The notes under the pieces: model-generated
What the model saw: only the letters and a program-made list of their open reading frames with translations
What the model was told of the DNA's origin: nothing
Databases searched by the model: none
Translations under genes and position numbers: made by a program
Shown: positions 55,872 through 64,000 of the stretch, piece by piece
How positions within the stretch are numbered: the stretch's first letter is position 1
How the letters are laid out: the number at the start of each line of letters is the position of its first letter
NCBI GenBank assembly: GCA_003116975.1
Contig: BGKB01000024.1
Location: 310,001-374,000, forward strand
DNA length: 64,000 nucleotides
Reading direction: 5' to 3'
Source of the DNA: Aurantiochytrium sp. KH105
Taxonomy: Eukaryota > Sar > Bigyra > Thraustochytrida > Thraustochytriidae

Positions 55872-57524
55872 ATGCGGTACGCGCCGAGCTTCAGGACCAT
55901 TGCAATCGCTGTCTTCACTGCGTACGTTGCGTACGTAGCGGCGCAGCTGCGCACCATCCTAAACCCGGCCGCGGCCATCGCAGACGTTGACCTGGCCCGC
56001 ACGCCGACATGGGACCCGCTCTGGCCGCCCGGACAGCGCTTCTCCGCCCGTGTGTGGCTCACTGGTGCAAGGCCTTCCAGCCGCGTTGAACCATCTCCTG
56101 ACAAGGGTAACCTCTTGCTCTGGTCCTCGCAACGAGACCAGCTGGCTTTCGACACGGAGGCAAGCTTCGCGCTCGACCTTAATCTCACGAGCAAAAATGT
56201 TCCCAACCAGCTCTGGTCCCGCCTTGCCCAAGATCAAAGTCTATACGCCGTATTCTGTCTTGGGGCCACAGGGTCACCAACACGCTGCGTAGATACGTCG
56301 CTTGTCAAGCATCTCGATCTTACCGCGCCACGACCAACTCGATACCTCGTTGCAGAATGGCCACTTCTTGGTAGCCTGGTTCCCGACGAAAGGCCCGAGG
56401 AAACTGCCACTCCAGCGACTCGGAAAAACACACGCATCGGATATTGGACACCGCGCGCATGCGCAAGTCTTGTTGCAGACTGGACACGCTGGCCAAAAGA
56501 TCTCACTACACCTCACATCGTCCGGGCCAACCTGCCCATTGACAGGAATCGCCAAGGCCACTACCTACCCGTCGTCTATGCCGATCAGCTTGGACTTACC
56601 AAGGAAAAACTCATTCAGATCAATACCACAAACCATGCTCTGCCCTTGCGCCTCGAAATTGGACCCATGTCCATGGCGCGCTGGCAGTTCAATGCCCACA
56701 TGGAAGAGTCCCTGCGCCTTATGCGTGACCTCGGATCCTCGGCAAAAGACATTGACGATCTTCGTCACATGCTCACCGAGACAGATCCGACCCTTCTCGC
56801 CGTCACCATGCTCGTCTCCATGGTACATCTCTTGCTCGACGTTCTCGCCTTGCGATCAGACATTTCCTTTTGGTCCAACACAAAATCCACTGCCGGTTTG
56901 GCTGTGCGACCCCTCGCCATCGACCTCATCTCGCAAGTCATAATTGCTGCCTATCTTGCCGAGCAGGACACTTCGCTTCTTGTTCTCGGTCCAAGCGTTG
57001 CAGGTATCCTTGTCCAAGCTTGGAAGGTGCAACGCGCCTTTCGACTCCGTCGCAACGAAGACGCAGACACTCACACCTCTGCACTCGATAGCTCCGCCAC
57101 GCGCACGCTTGCCCTGGCTCTCGCTCCTCTGGTCCTTGGTTACACATTGCACTCGCTTGTGCGGGAAAAACATGCCAGCTTCTACGCCTGGGCCGTTGGA
57201 AGCCTCGCCTCGTGTGTTTATGCGCTGGGCTTTGTCATGATGACGCCGCAGATTTTCATCAACTACAAGCTCAAGAGTGTTGCCAAGCTGCCCTGGGAGT
57301 ATTTCATCTACAAATTCGCAAACACCTTCATCGACGACCTCTTCGCCTTCATCATTCGCATGCCCACGATGCACCGCGCTGCCGTCTTTCGTGATGACCT
57401 CGTCTTCTTCGTCTACATGTACCAGCGCTGGATTTACCCTGTCGACTCCTCACGTCGCGAAGATGGACTTGGCGACGAGACCGAATCGAATGCAACACAA
57501 CCCTCTAAGCTCAAGTTACAGTAG
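55872..57524 (+). CDS. CLPTM1/CLPTM1L-like multi-pass membrane protein
   Basis: 550 aa from an ATG. An N-terminal hydrophobic segment (IAIAVFTAYVAYVAAQL) precedes a luminal domain; several TM segments lie in the C-terminal half. Diagnostic family stretches near the end: FVMMTPQIFINYKLKSVAKL, FIDDLFAFIIRMPTMHR and DDLVFFVYMYQRWIYPVD. In animals CLPTM1L is an ER lipid scramblase for glucosaminyl-PI in GPI-anchor synthesis, and CLPTM1 retains GABA-A receptors in the ER. Which of the two this resembles more is not decided here. One exon. Confidence 0.9.
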   Translation: MRYAPSFRTIAIAVFTAYVAYVAAQLRTILNPAAAIADVDLARTPTWDPLWPPGQRFSARVWLTGARPSSRVEPSPDKGNLLLWSSQRDQLAFDTEASFALDLNLTSKNVPNQLWSRLAQDQSLYAVFCLGATGSPTRCVDTSLVKHLDLTAPRPTRYLVAEWPLLGSLVPDERPEETATPATRKNTRIGYWTPRACASLVADWTRWPKDLTTPHIVRANLPIDRNRQGHYLPVVYADQLGLTKEKLIQINTTNHALPLRLEIGPMSMARWQFNAHMEESLRLMRDLGSSAKDIDDLRHMLTETDPTLLAVTMLVSMVHLLLDVLALRSDISFWSNTKSTAGLAVRPLAIDLISQVIIAAYLAEQDTSLLVLGPSVAGILVQAWKVQRAFRLRRNEDADTHTSALDSSATRTLALALAPLVLGYTLHSLVREKHASFYAWAVGSLASCVYALGFVMMTPQIFINYKLKSVAKLPWEYFIYKFANTFIDDLFAFIIRMPTMHRAAVFRDDLVFFVYMYQRWIYPVDSSRREDGLGDETESNATQPSKLKLQ

Positions 57525-58091
57525 TACTTCTGACTTCGCGTCTACTTGTATTCCCGGTCATGCCTGCTCCGTCCTCGGACCCCGTCGCCAGCGGCCTCTA
57601 ATGCCTGAAACAACAATGTAGGCGCGCACTGCTTCAATGCGAATGCCTTTTTTATTTTTTTCTTCAGAAATGTAGTATAAAATTGCTACTGGCTGCTTAG
57701 TCGCGCCGCATCGCAGCCCACTTCGCGCTGCACTGCAGCCCACTCCAACGCCGCCATCGGACCTCACTTCCTGAAAAGCAGCGCCATATTTCGCTGCTTT
57801 CGATGGCTTTTCTTTTTAGTGATTATGAAATACTTTGTTCATTGCGCGTGCGTCTTCAAGTTCTTGCTGAAATCCTTCAGGACCAAAGCATGTTACTGAC
57901 AGGCCCCAGACTTTTCACATGTCAATCTCAACTCGAAAACGATTCGTTTGACCGATACTAACGTAGTGGTAGTACACACCTTGGAAAACATAAAAACTAA
58001 AAGTGACACGAGACGAGCGCTCTCAGGTTTCAGGTTTCAGGTCTGGCTGGAGGCAAAAGAAGAACTCGGCTCAGCGCTGCCGCCAAGGCAG
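57525..58091. other. Intergenic region upstream of the ANK-FN3 gene
   Basis: About 570 bases, T/A-richer than the genes. The downstream gene's frame is open back to a TTG at 57948, but has no ATG. No separate gene seen. Confidence 0.5.
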
Positions 58092-61000
58092 ATGGCGACG
58101 CTGCGCGAGCTGCGCGGGCCGCGATGGCGCCAGCCTAAAGGTGGCGTTCCCGGCCGAGGCGACCTCGATGAGGAGCTCGATCGCCGCGCAGCGCTCGCGG
58201 CGCGTAAACTTCGCGCGGAAAGACGTGCAAGTGTGGCCACGGACGACACTCTTGGCGTGGGCGTCTCGTCGGTATTTTCGCCACACCTTGAGAAGATACC
58301 TCGCTTCTATGTCGCACCCAAACAAAAGAATGTTCCGGCTGGTATTGCCTTTCGCGACAAACCTGGCGCCGTCGCTCGTCTGCTCATCGAAGCCTACCGT
58401 GGCACTGGCAAGGAAGTCCTGCTTGCTGCTCGTCTTGCGCGCCGGACACTTGAAATGCTCGAGTACGAGCTACGCAGTCCACGTTCTGACATCTTCATTG
58501 ACGCCGCAGGCTCTGGGCAAGTCGATAAACTAAGATCCATGCTCGACGCAGGCCAAGAGATTGACGCACAGCACACAGCTGCAGGGTACTCCGCGCTACA
58601 TGCTGCTGCAATGTACGGCCATCTGGGAGCCGTTCAAATGCTGGTCCAGCGCGGGGCCGATATACACTGCCAAGACCGAGACACGCGCGGTACCCCGTTG
58701 CACGCAGCTGCAGAAAATGGACAGGCACCCATTGTGCGTTTTCTCGTCCGAGAGGCCGGCATTGACAAAATGCGAAGGAACTCGTACGGGCTCACAGCAT
58801 TTGACTTGGCCCACGAAAATTCGCACGATCTCATCGAGGACACCTTGCGTGAACCCCCCGCACAAATTAATACCACAGCGTTGCGCGGCCTCGCCGAGCC
58901 ACGATCCTGCACCATTGAATGGGACATTCCCGATGACCATGGCGTGGAGATTCAAGAATACGAAATCAGCTGGGTTCCTATCGGAGGCGTTGAGGCGGCA
59001 TTGTTTCCAGACCGGGCTGAAGTTGTCAACCGTGACGTCATCGATGCGACACAATTTGGGCCCAATCCGCATGCCCAGGAGCGAATTGCAGCTTTGGAGG
59101 CTTGTTTTGCCAAAAAGGCAGCAAAAGAAGCCAAACTTGAACGAAAGCGTCAACGACAGCTGCGTGCCCAAGCTCGCGCCAGGACCAAGCTCATCGCCTC
59201 ATCGACTGCGCATCTCGGTATTGATTCGGAAGATTCCGATGATGAAGACGACGATGAGTCAGAATCCGGGTCAGAATCCGAGTCTGAAGTAGAGGCCGGA
59301 TCCGGGCCTGGGCTTGCGAACATGGCCAAGTCGCAATCTCCTCAGTCTCTCGCAGACGCAAAACCCGATGCGATGCGTCGCAAGGGACCACACAAGTCAA
59401 AGACAGAAGCTAACAACCAGGATTCTTCCACGCATACAAGAGGACGATATGCATTGACTGGCATCCTTATGCCCTCCACAGAGTATGCCATTTCCGTACG
59501 TGCAAAGAGCATTGCAGGCTGGGGCACGGCAGGAGAGCGACTTCGCGTCACCACCGCACCAGATGTACCAGACGCCCCTGGCATGCCGCGGCTAGCGCCA
59601 ACGGGCGCAACATGTGTATCGGTCGATCTCGAGTGGAACGCGCCTCCATGCAACAACGGTTTCGTTGTCGACACCTACGAGCTCGAAGCGCGTCGCGCCG
59701 ACGACCCTGCATCGACCTTTTTCACCGTCTCTGAGTCTATTATTGGCAGCAAAAAGGCGTGTGTAAATGGTCGGTCAGGTAACACCTGGGTGCTCGACGA
59801 ATTTCGTGTCACCTCTTACACGGCGGAAAACCTAGAGAGCGACACAGCGTACATCTTTCGCGTGCGGGCAAGAAACAAGGTCGGAGATTCCGCATTTGGT
59901 CCGCAAAGCGTTCCGCTCACAACGCGCCCCCCCGCTCGCGGGGTTTTTGCATCATCAACGACGCTCGAAATTGACTGGTCCGAGAGCATCGACGCCAAGA
60001 TGATTGATCGAGGAATCGTGCGATGGGAGCTGCAGCGTACCGTGCCCCCGAGCGCTCGCGTCGCCACAATGACGACGACACTCGAGCCTTCCTTACCCGA
60101 GGATGAAGACATGGATGATCTAGCTCTCACCAAAAACGAGTCAAACCTCAAACTCGAAGGCCGCCACGACGCTGAAACACAAGAAGGAAAAGGGGCTGAT
60201 GACGATGAAGATGACGCCTATGATTGGCGAAATGCTCCTTGGGAGACAGTGACGACGCAAATCGTTGGCGACGAACGCGGCTTTGTGGTGCGGGATCTGC
60301 AGCCAGCAACCATGTATTTTGTACGGATTCGCCCCACGTTTCGCGACGAGGACACCGCGAGACTGCCATGGAAAGAGTGCCCGGTTTCGATTGGCCTAGT
60401 AACGAGCATGGCTGTCCCCAACGAGCCCCTTGCTCCGATCGTCAGCAGCCCATCCGAATTTGATGGCGAGCTTACAGACGTGTGGCACGACGCAATTCGA
60501 ATTACGTGGCGCGTACCGCGTGACAATGGAAACCCAATCTCCAAATTCGGTCTTCGCTGCGCCGATGTAGGGCTCGGCGCGTGGCGGGCAGCGGCTCCTT
60601 CGCAAGTGATCTACGATCCGCAGACTTCGGGTGCAGATCCTGGATATGCGTCCCAAATTGTACGAGGGCTTGACCCCGGGCGAACTTACAAATTTGCAGT
60701 TCGGGCTTACAACGACAAAGGTTGGGGCCCTTTTTCGTCGCCCAGTCTGCCGATTGCAACGCGCCCCTCTGACCCGCCAGGAGCTCCTCACTTGGTGTCG
60801 CGAGCAGACTCTGTCATCCGCATCGAGTGGGAGTCTGCAGCTGGACTTGGAAGAGCGCTCAAGGATGGCGAAAGCGACACGGTGCGCTACGAGGTGCAAA
60901 GCAAGATCGTCGAAGACCCAGACAATCGAACCTTCAATCTCTGCACGGACTCTTTAGATCCGCTCGCGATATGGACGACACCAGCATCGGGCCGCGACAT

Positions 61001-61136
61001 TGCAAGCACCGCAGCCTCTCTCACAGACCTTCAACCGGTGACGGCTTACTACTTTCGCGTACGCATGAGCATCAACGGCCGTTGGACCAATTATTCCAAG
61101 CCTTCATCGGTAATACGTACGATGCGGCGCTTTTAA
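58092..61136 (+). CDS. Ankyrin repeat plus fibronectin type III protein
   Basis: Probably an intracellular scaffold; no signal peptide or TM. The frame opens at a TTG (57948); the first ATG is at 58092, giving 1014 aa. About three ankyrin repeats come first (YSALHAAAMYGHLGAVQMLV, TPLHAAAENGQAPIVRFLV, LTAFDLAHENSHDLIEDTL). About five FN3 domains follow, recognised by paired signatures such as IEWDIPDDHG ... TEYAISVRAKSIAGWGTAG, VDLEWNAPPCNNGFVVDTYE ... YIFRVRARNKVGDSAFG, ITWRVPRDNGNPISKF ... YKFAVRAYNDKGWGPF, and IRIEWE ... YYFRVRMSINGRW. Two FN3 domains are split by charged inserts: a Lys/Arg then Asp/Glu/Ser stretch in the first, an acidic stretch in the third. Animal ANKFN1 has the same domain pairing. 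Confidence 0.85.
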   Translation: MATLRELRGPRWRQPKGGVPGRGDLDEELDRRAALAARKLRAERRASVATDDTLGVGVSSVFSPHLEKIPRFYVAPKQKNVPAGIAFRDKPGAVARLLIEAYRGTGKEVLLAARLARRTLEMLEYELRSPRSDIFIDAAGSGQVDKLRSMLDAGQEIDAQHTAAGYSALHAAAMYGHLGAVQMLVQRGADIHCQDRDTRGTPLHAAAENGQAPIVRFLVREAGIDKMRRNSYGLTAFDLAHENSHDLIEDTLREPPAQINTTALRGLAEPRSCTIEWDIPDDHGVEIQEYEISWVPIGGVEAALFPDRAEVVNRDVIDATQFGPNPHAQERIAALEACFAKKAAKEAKLERKRQRQLRAQARARTKLIASSTAHLGIDSEDSDDEDDDESESGSESESEVEAGSGPGLANMAKSQSPQSLADAKPDAMRRKGPHKSKTEANNQDSSTHTRGRYALTGILMPSTEYAISVRAKSIAGWGTAGERLRVTTAPDVPDAPGMPRLAPTGATCVSVDLEWNAPPCNNGFVVDTYELEARRADDPASTFFTVSESIIGSKKACVNGRSGNTWVLDEFRVTSYTAENLESDTAYIFRVRARNKVGDSAFGPQSVPLTTRPPARGVFASSTTLEIDWSESIDAKMIDRGIVRWELQRTVPPSARVATMTTTLEPSLPEDEDMDDLALTKNESNLKLEGRHDAETQEGKGADDDEDDAYDWRNAPWETVTTQIVGDERGFVVRDLQPATMYFVRIRPTFRDEDTARLPWKECPVSIGLVTSMAVPNEPLAPIVSSPSEFDGELTDVWHDAIRITWRVPRDNGNPISKFGLRCADVGLGAWRAAAPSQVIYDPQTSGADPGYASQIVRGLDPGRTYKFAVRAYNDKGWGPFSSPSLPIATRPSDPPGAPHLVSRADSVIRIEWESAAGLGRALKDGESDTVRYEVQSKIVEDPDNRTFNLCTDSLDPLAIWTTPASGRDIASTAASLTDLQPVTAYYFRVRMSINGRWTNYSKPSSVIRTMRRF

Positions 61137-61393
61137 TTTTAAACGTGGAAGCTTCTTTTTGACCGAGATTGCTCATATTGAATTTGTAGATCTTTCGTTT
61201 TTGGTCACTTCTCGCCAGTAAAACTTCGTCGAAAAGATTCTTCACATGTCAAGACGACGGAGAGGGTATAGAGTTTGTATTAGAAATTCCAACCAAGGAA
61301 CACACAAGTGGAAGAAAAGAAGAGAGAAAAGAGAAAAGAAATATCAAACGCAGGTGAAAATTTGTGTTACCACTTTGGGTCATGAACAATTTT
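61137..61393. other. Convergent 3' region
   Basis: 257 bases between the ANK-FN3 and eIF3d stop codons. A-rich (AGAAAAGAGAAAAGAAA); 3' UTRs only. Confidence 0.5.
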
Positions 61394-63103
61394 TTACTGC
61401 TCGTACTCCTCGTCGTCCTCATCGTCGTAGTCCTCGTCATCCTCATCTTCGTCGCTGTCCTGGTCGGCGTAGGACATGGGCACAGAGTAAATCTGGATGA
61501 TGGGCTTGTTAGGGTCCTTGAGGAGAACGTACTTGCCAGCGGGATGCTTGTAAATGATGTCGGCGAGCGACTTGATAATGCCCCACATGTTGGTCTCCTG
61601 CATGTTGATCTGCGCAGCAAAGTCTTTGGGCTTGTAGCTCTGGGTGGCAAGAATGTTGTGGTTAAAGGGATCCTTGACGCTAGCGCGGCTGACAAAGCCA
61701 ATCTTCATGTAATCGGCGCCAGCAATAAGTGACTGCGCGGTCCACTTGCCCATCTTGCAAGCGTTGTTCTTGAGCTCAGTGGCAATGACAGCACCACGCG
61801 AAGAGTCAATCTTGCTACGCCAGGGAGCAGCGCCAGAAATCTTGGGGTTCGCCTCGTTAATGGCAAAGAGCGTGAGGTAGTGGTTGCCCTTCTTACCAGG
61901 GAGGTTCTTGCGCATGTAGCCATGGAGCTCGGTACGGGCGACGAGGGAAAGGTCGTCCGAAAGCTTCCACTTGCGGTACTTGTAGGCAAAAGAGGCAGGC
62001 TCGGTGCCCTCCTCCTCCTCCTCGGGGTCCCAGAACGGGTTGGGCGCAGGAAAGGTCTTCTTCTTGCCCTCCTTGTCCACAGCCTGCTGAGAAAAGCTTT
62101 GGTTAATAGCCGAGGCCTCAATGGAAAGCTTTTCCGGCTGATCGTAGGCAGCAATCGTAAGCTTCTCGTTCTCCTGCGGCTGGCGCTGGGCCATGGTCTC
62201 GTTGACCGTGAGCATCTCGAGACCCGAGTCCTCGCGCTTATCGAGGAACATGAGGCCGTTCTCCATGCGCGTAAAGTACACGTCCCAGGGCTTGACCGAG
62301 CGCGGCGCAGCCATGAGGTGCGCGAGGAGCTCGTCCGTGGCAAAGAGGACGCGCTCTCCCGAGCCCTTGCGAGCGTATTCCTGTGCGTACTCCTGCATGA
62401 CAGGATCGTCGATGGTGGTGGTAGCGTTGAACTGCACGTTGTTGAATCGCTTGACCTTTTGTGGCAAGCGCGTGCTCACGCGGTCGAGCTTGTCGTCGAA
62501 GCGGTACAAGTGGCCGCAGGTCTTGAGCTCCTCGGCCTTGGGGGGCGCCATCTGCAGCTTGGTCAGGGCCGGGAGCTCGAACTGCTCGAGCATCTTCCAA
62601 TCGGGGCCAACCTTGACGGAGGGCTCCACCGTCGGCAGGTTGCGCTGGTTCCAGCGCTGGCGAGGGCGGCCTCCGCGTCCACGCCACTGCTTGCCGCGGC
62701 GAGCGTGCTGGACAAGATATTTGGCCTTCTTGCCCTGGAGCAGCTTTTCGGGCTCCTGCTCGTTGCGCTTGGCGTGCCACCGGCGGTTCGACTGCCAGCG
62801 TCCGCGGAAAGAGCGTCCGCGCATCGAGCGGATCGTCTTGGCCTTCTTGTCCGGATCCTCCACCATCTTAAAGGTCTCCCCGTTGGCCTCGGCCTGGGCG
62901 GCGGCCTCGCGCTCGGCGGCCTCGCGCTCGCGGTCGCGGAACCTGCCGCGCCCGAACTTGGACGCCGAGAAGTCCGCCGCGCGCCCGAGCTTGTCATTCT
63001 TGCCGAACGTCGCGAACGGCAGCCGCACGAACTTCTCCGGCAGCGTCGTCGGGCCCCAGCCCTCGATGTTCACGTGCACCTCCGGCAGGTAGAAGGACGC
63101 CAT
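61394..63103 (-). CDS. EIF3D: Translation initiation factor eIF3 subunit D
   Basis: Subunit of eIF3 that recruits mRNA to the 40S ribosome and can bind the cap of selected mRNAs. 569 aa from an ATG. The N-terminus (EGWGPTTLPEKFVRLPFATF) and the following Arg/Gly/Gln-rich RNA-binding stretch (RGKQWRGRGGRPRQRWNQR) are typical. The cap-binding domain region carries conserved family blocks such as FATDELLAHLMAAPRSVKPW and the downstream KIGFVSR ... HNILATQSYKPKDFAAQINM. The C-terminus is a run of Asp/Glu (DSDEDEDDEDYDDEDDEE). One exon. Confidence 0.95.
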   Translation of the reverse strand: MASFYLPEVHVNIEGWGPTTLPEKFVRLPFATFGKNDKLGRAADFSASKFGRGRFRDREREAAEREAAAQAEANGETFKMVEDPDKKAKTIRSMRGRSFRGRWQSNRRWHAKRNEQEPEKLLQGKKAKYLVQHARRGKQWRGRGGRPRQRWNQRNLPTVEPSVKVGPDWKMLEQFELPALTKLQMAPPKAEELKTCGHLYRFDDKLDRVSTRLPQKVKRFNNVQFNATTTIDDPVMQEYAQEYARKGSGERVLFATDELLAHLMAAPRSVKPWDVYFTRMENGLMFLDKREDSGLEMLTVNETMAQRQPQENEKLTIAAYDQPEKLSIEASAINQSFSQQAVDKEGKKKTFPAPNPFWDPEEEEEGTEPASFAYKYRKWKLSDDLSLVARTELHGYMRKNLPGKKGNHYLTLFAINEANPKISGAAPWRSKIDSSRGAVIATELKNNACKMGKWTAQSLIAGADYMKIGFVSRASVKDPFNHNILATQSYKPKDFAAQINMQETNMWGIIKSLADIIYKHPAGKYVLLKDPNKPIIQIYSVPMSYADQDSDEDEDDEDYDDEDDEEYEQ

Positions 63104-64000
63104 CGTCCCGGGATCGATCGATCGACCGACCGACCGCCTCCGCCTGCGGACCTACGCGCCTCTGCGCTCCTGCGCTCCCTCGCGCGCTGCGCCCCGCGCG
63201 ACCCTGCGTCTGCGCCTGCGACTCCGCCTTCTGCTCCTCCTCCCCGCCCTTCTCCTTCTGCTGCGGCTGCGCGTCCTGCTGCTGCTGCTGCTGCTCCACT
63301 CGCGACCGTCCATTGGCGCCAGTTAGGTTTGGTTGGGGTCGGTTAGGGTTGCGTTTGGGGGCCTCCGGGCACCGGATCGATCCTTTCGTCTCGACTCGAC
63401 TCGTCTCGACTCGACTCGACTCGGCGCGGGACGCGGACTCGCTGCACTCGCATCCCCGTCGGTCGGTCAACACGGGTCAGCCAGCCGGCCAGACGACGAG
63501 AGAGGCAAGAGCGAAGGAGACTGACTGTGACGTTCGTTGATAAGAACACAAACGAAGCAGACGAGCAGCTGGATGGTCAAGCTTGTACGTAGAAAAAAAA
63601 GAAAAGAAAAAAAAGGGAGGACAAGGACATGGCGAGCGAGCCCTGCGTGCCTTGTGACTGAGGTGGACGCGCCGACGCCGAAAGCTTTCCCCCATGTATC
63701 CGCCAGCTTCGGATGCCCTCCCGACGATCGATTGCTGGACGGCGAGCAAGGCAAGCGCGCGCGAGCTGTCTCCGCAATCGCATCATGAGTGAGGCAGGCC
63801 CATCTATCGCCAGGAGCGACGGTTAGGCCATTCTTCGGCGCGGCTGCGCGCCGAATTCCGTTTCCGTTGAGCGTTGACGCGGGAGCAGGTCCCGGACTTC
63901 TGGGACGCGTGCAACCAAGTTGCCATTGCGGCAGGGCCAGAGCCGAGGCGAGGCGAGCGAGGCAAGAGGCGAGGCAAGACAAGCGAGGCAGGACAAGCGA
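63104..64000. other. Upstream region of eIF3d to the window end
   Basis: About 900 bases. GC-rich leader with (GACC)n near 63120-63135, a GTTAGGGTT match at about 63343, a TCGAC-type repeat at about 63390-63420 and A-rich DNA near 63590-63615. No gene recognised; the window ends inside low-complexity GAGGC repeats. Confidence 0.5.

Noticed and set aside
63336-63352. Telomere-like GGTTAGGGTT near the eIF3d upstream region
   Set aside because: Only one TTAGGG unit with partial flanks; genuine interstitial telomere repeats would be in tandem.

Overview
The window looks like a compact, GC-rich protist nuclear genome, most likely a labyrinthulomycete (thraustochytrid of the Aurantiochytrium/Hondaea kind). 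That assignment is inference. It rests on nearly intronless genes (a 12.7 kb dynein heavy chain in one open frame), an axonemal dynein implying flagellated cells, strong GC bias in coding regions, and intergenic DNA full of short tandem arrays. Translation uses the standard code, apart from one in-frame TGA that almost certainly encodes selenocysteine. Many long open frames begin at TTG or GTG, so starts were moved to the first sensible ATG; each change is stated in its entry.

Left part (1-22.5 kb): TFIP11-like G-patch splicing factor (+); succinate/fumarate-type mitochondrial carrier (-); a 3.5 kb repeat-rich gap with a 3-N assembly gap; a C-terminally anchored orphan membrane protein (-) divergent from the first of two tandem secreted sulfatases (+,+); a Rpr2-like zinc-ribbon protein; a two-TM orphan; NSUN2-like RNA m5C methyltransferase; and a VPS37A-like ESCRT-I subunit.

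Middle (22.5-43 kb): a visibly AT-richer island of about 2.5 kb holds a broken piggyBac-type transposase and short perfect palindromes. A coiled-coil orphan (-) is divergent from a monomeric inner-arm axonemal dynein heavy chain (+). Convergent with the dynein is a GH31 glycosidase (-) that keeps the catalytic and sulfonate-binding residues of bacterial sulfoquinovosidase YihQ at the same spacing, fused behind a multi-pass membrane region.

Right part (43-64 kb): repeat arrays; a stand-alone HxGH cytidylyltransferase-like protein (+); SelO pseudokinase in its Cys form (-); a selenocysteine glutathione peroxidase with the only intron found here (-); a small, probably N-myristoylated, protein with PAEGEAA repeats (-); CLPTM1/CLPTM1L-like membrane protein (+); an ankyrin plus fibronectin-III protein (+); and eIF3d (-).

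Most genes are unrelated housekeeping functions. The most unusual content is the tandem sulfatase pair, in which one copy has lost four active-site positions while the other keeps all of them; the membrane-fused candidate sulfoquinovosidase; and the selenocysteine glutathione peroxidase. The sulfatases and the GH31 enzyme could both serve scavenging of sulfated or sulfonated carbohydrate, but they lie about 26 kb apart with unrelated genes between, so no gene cluster is claimed.
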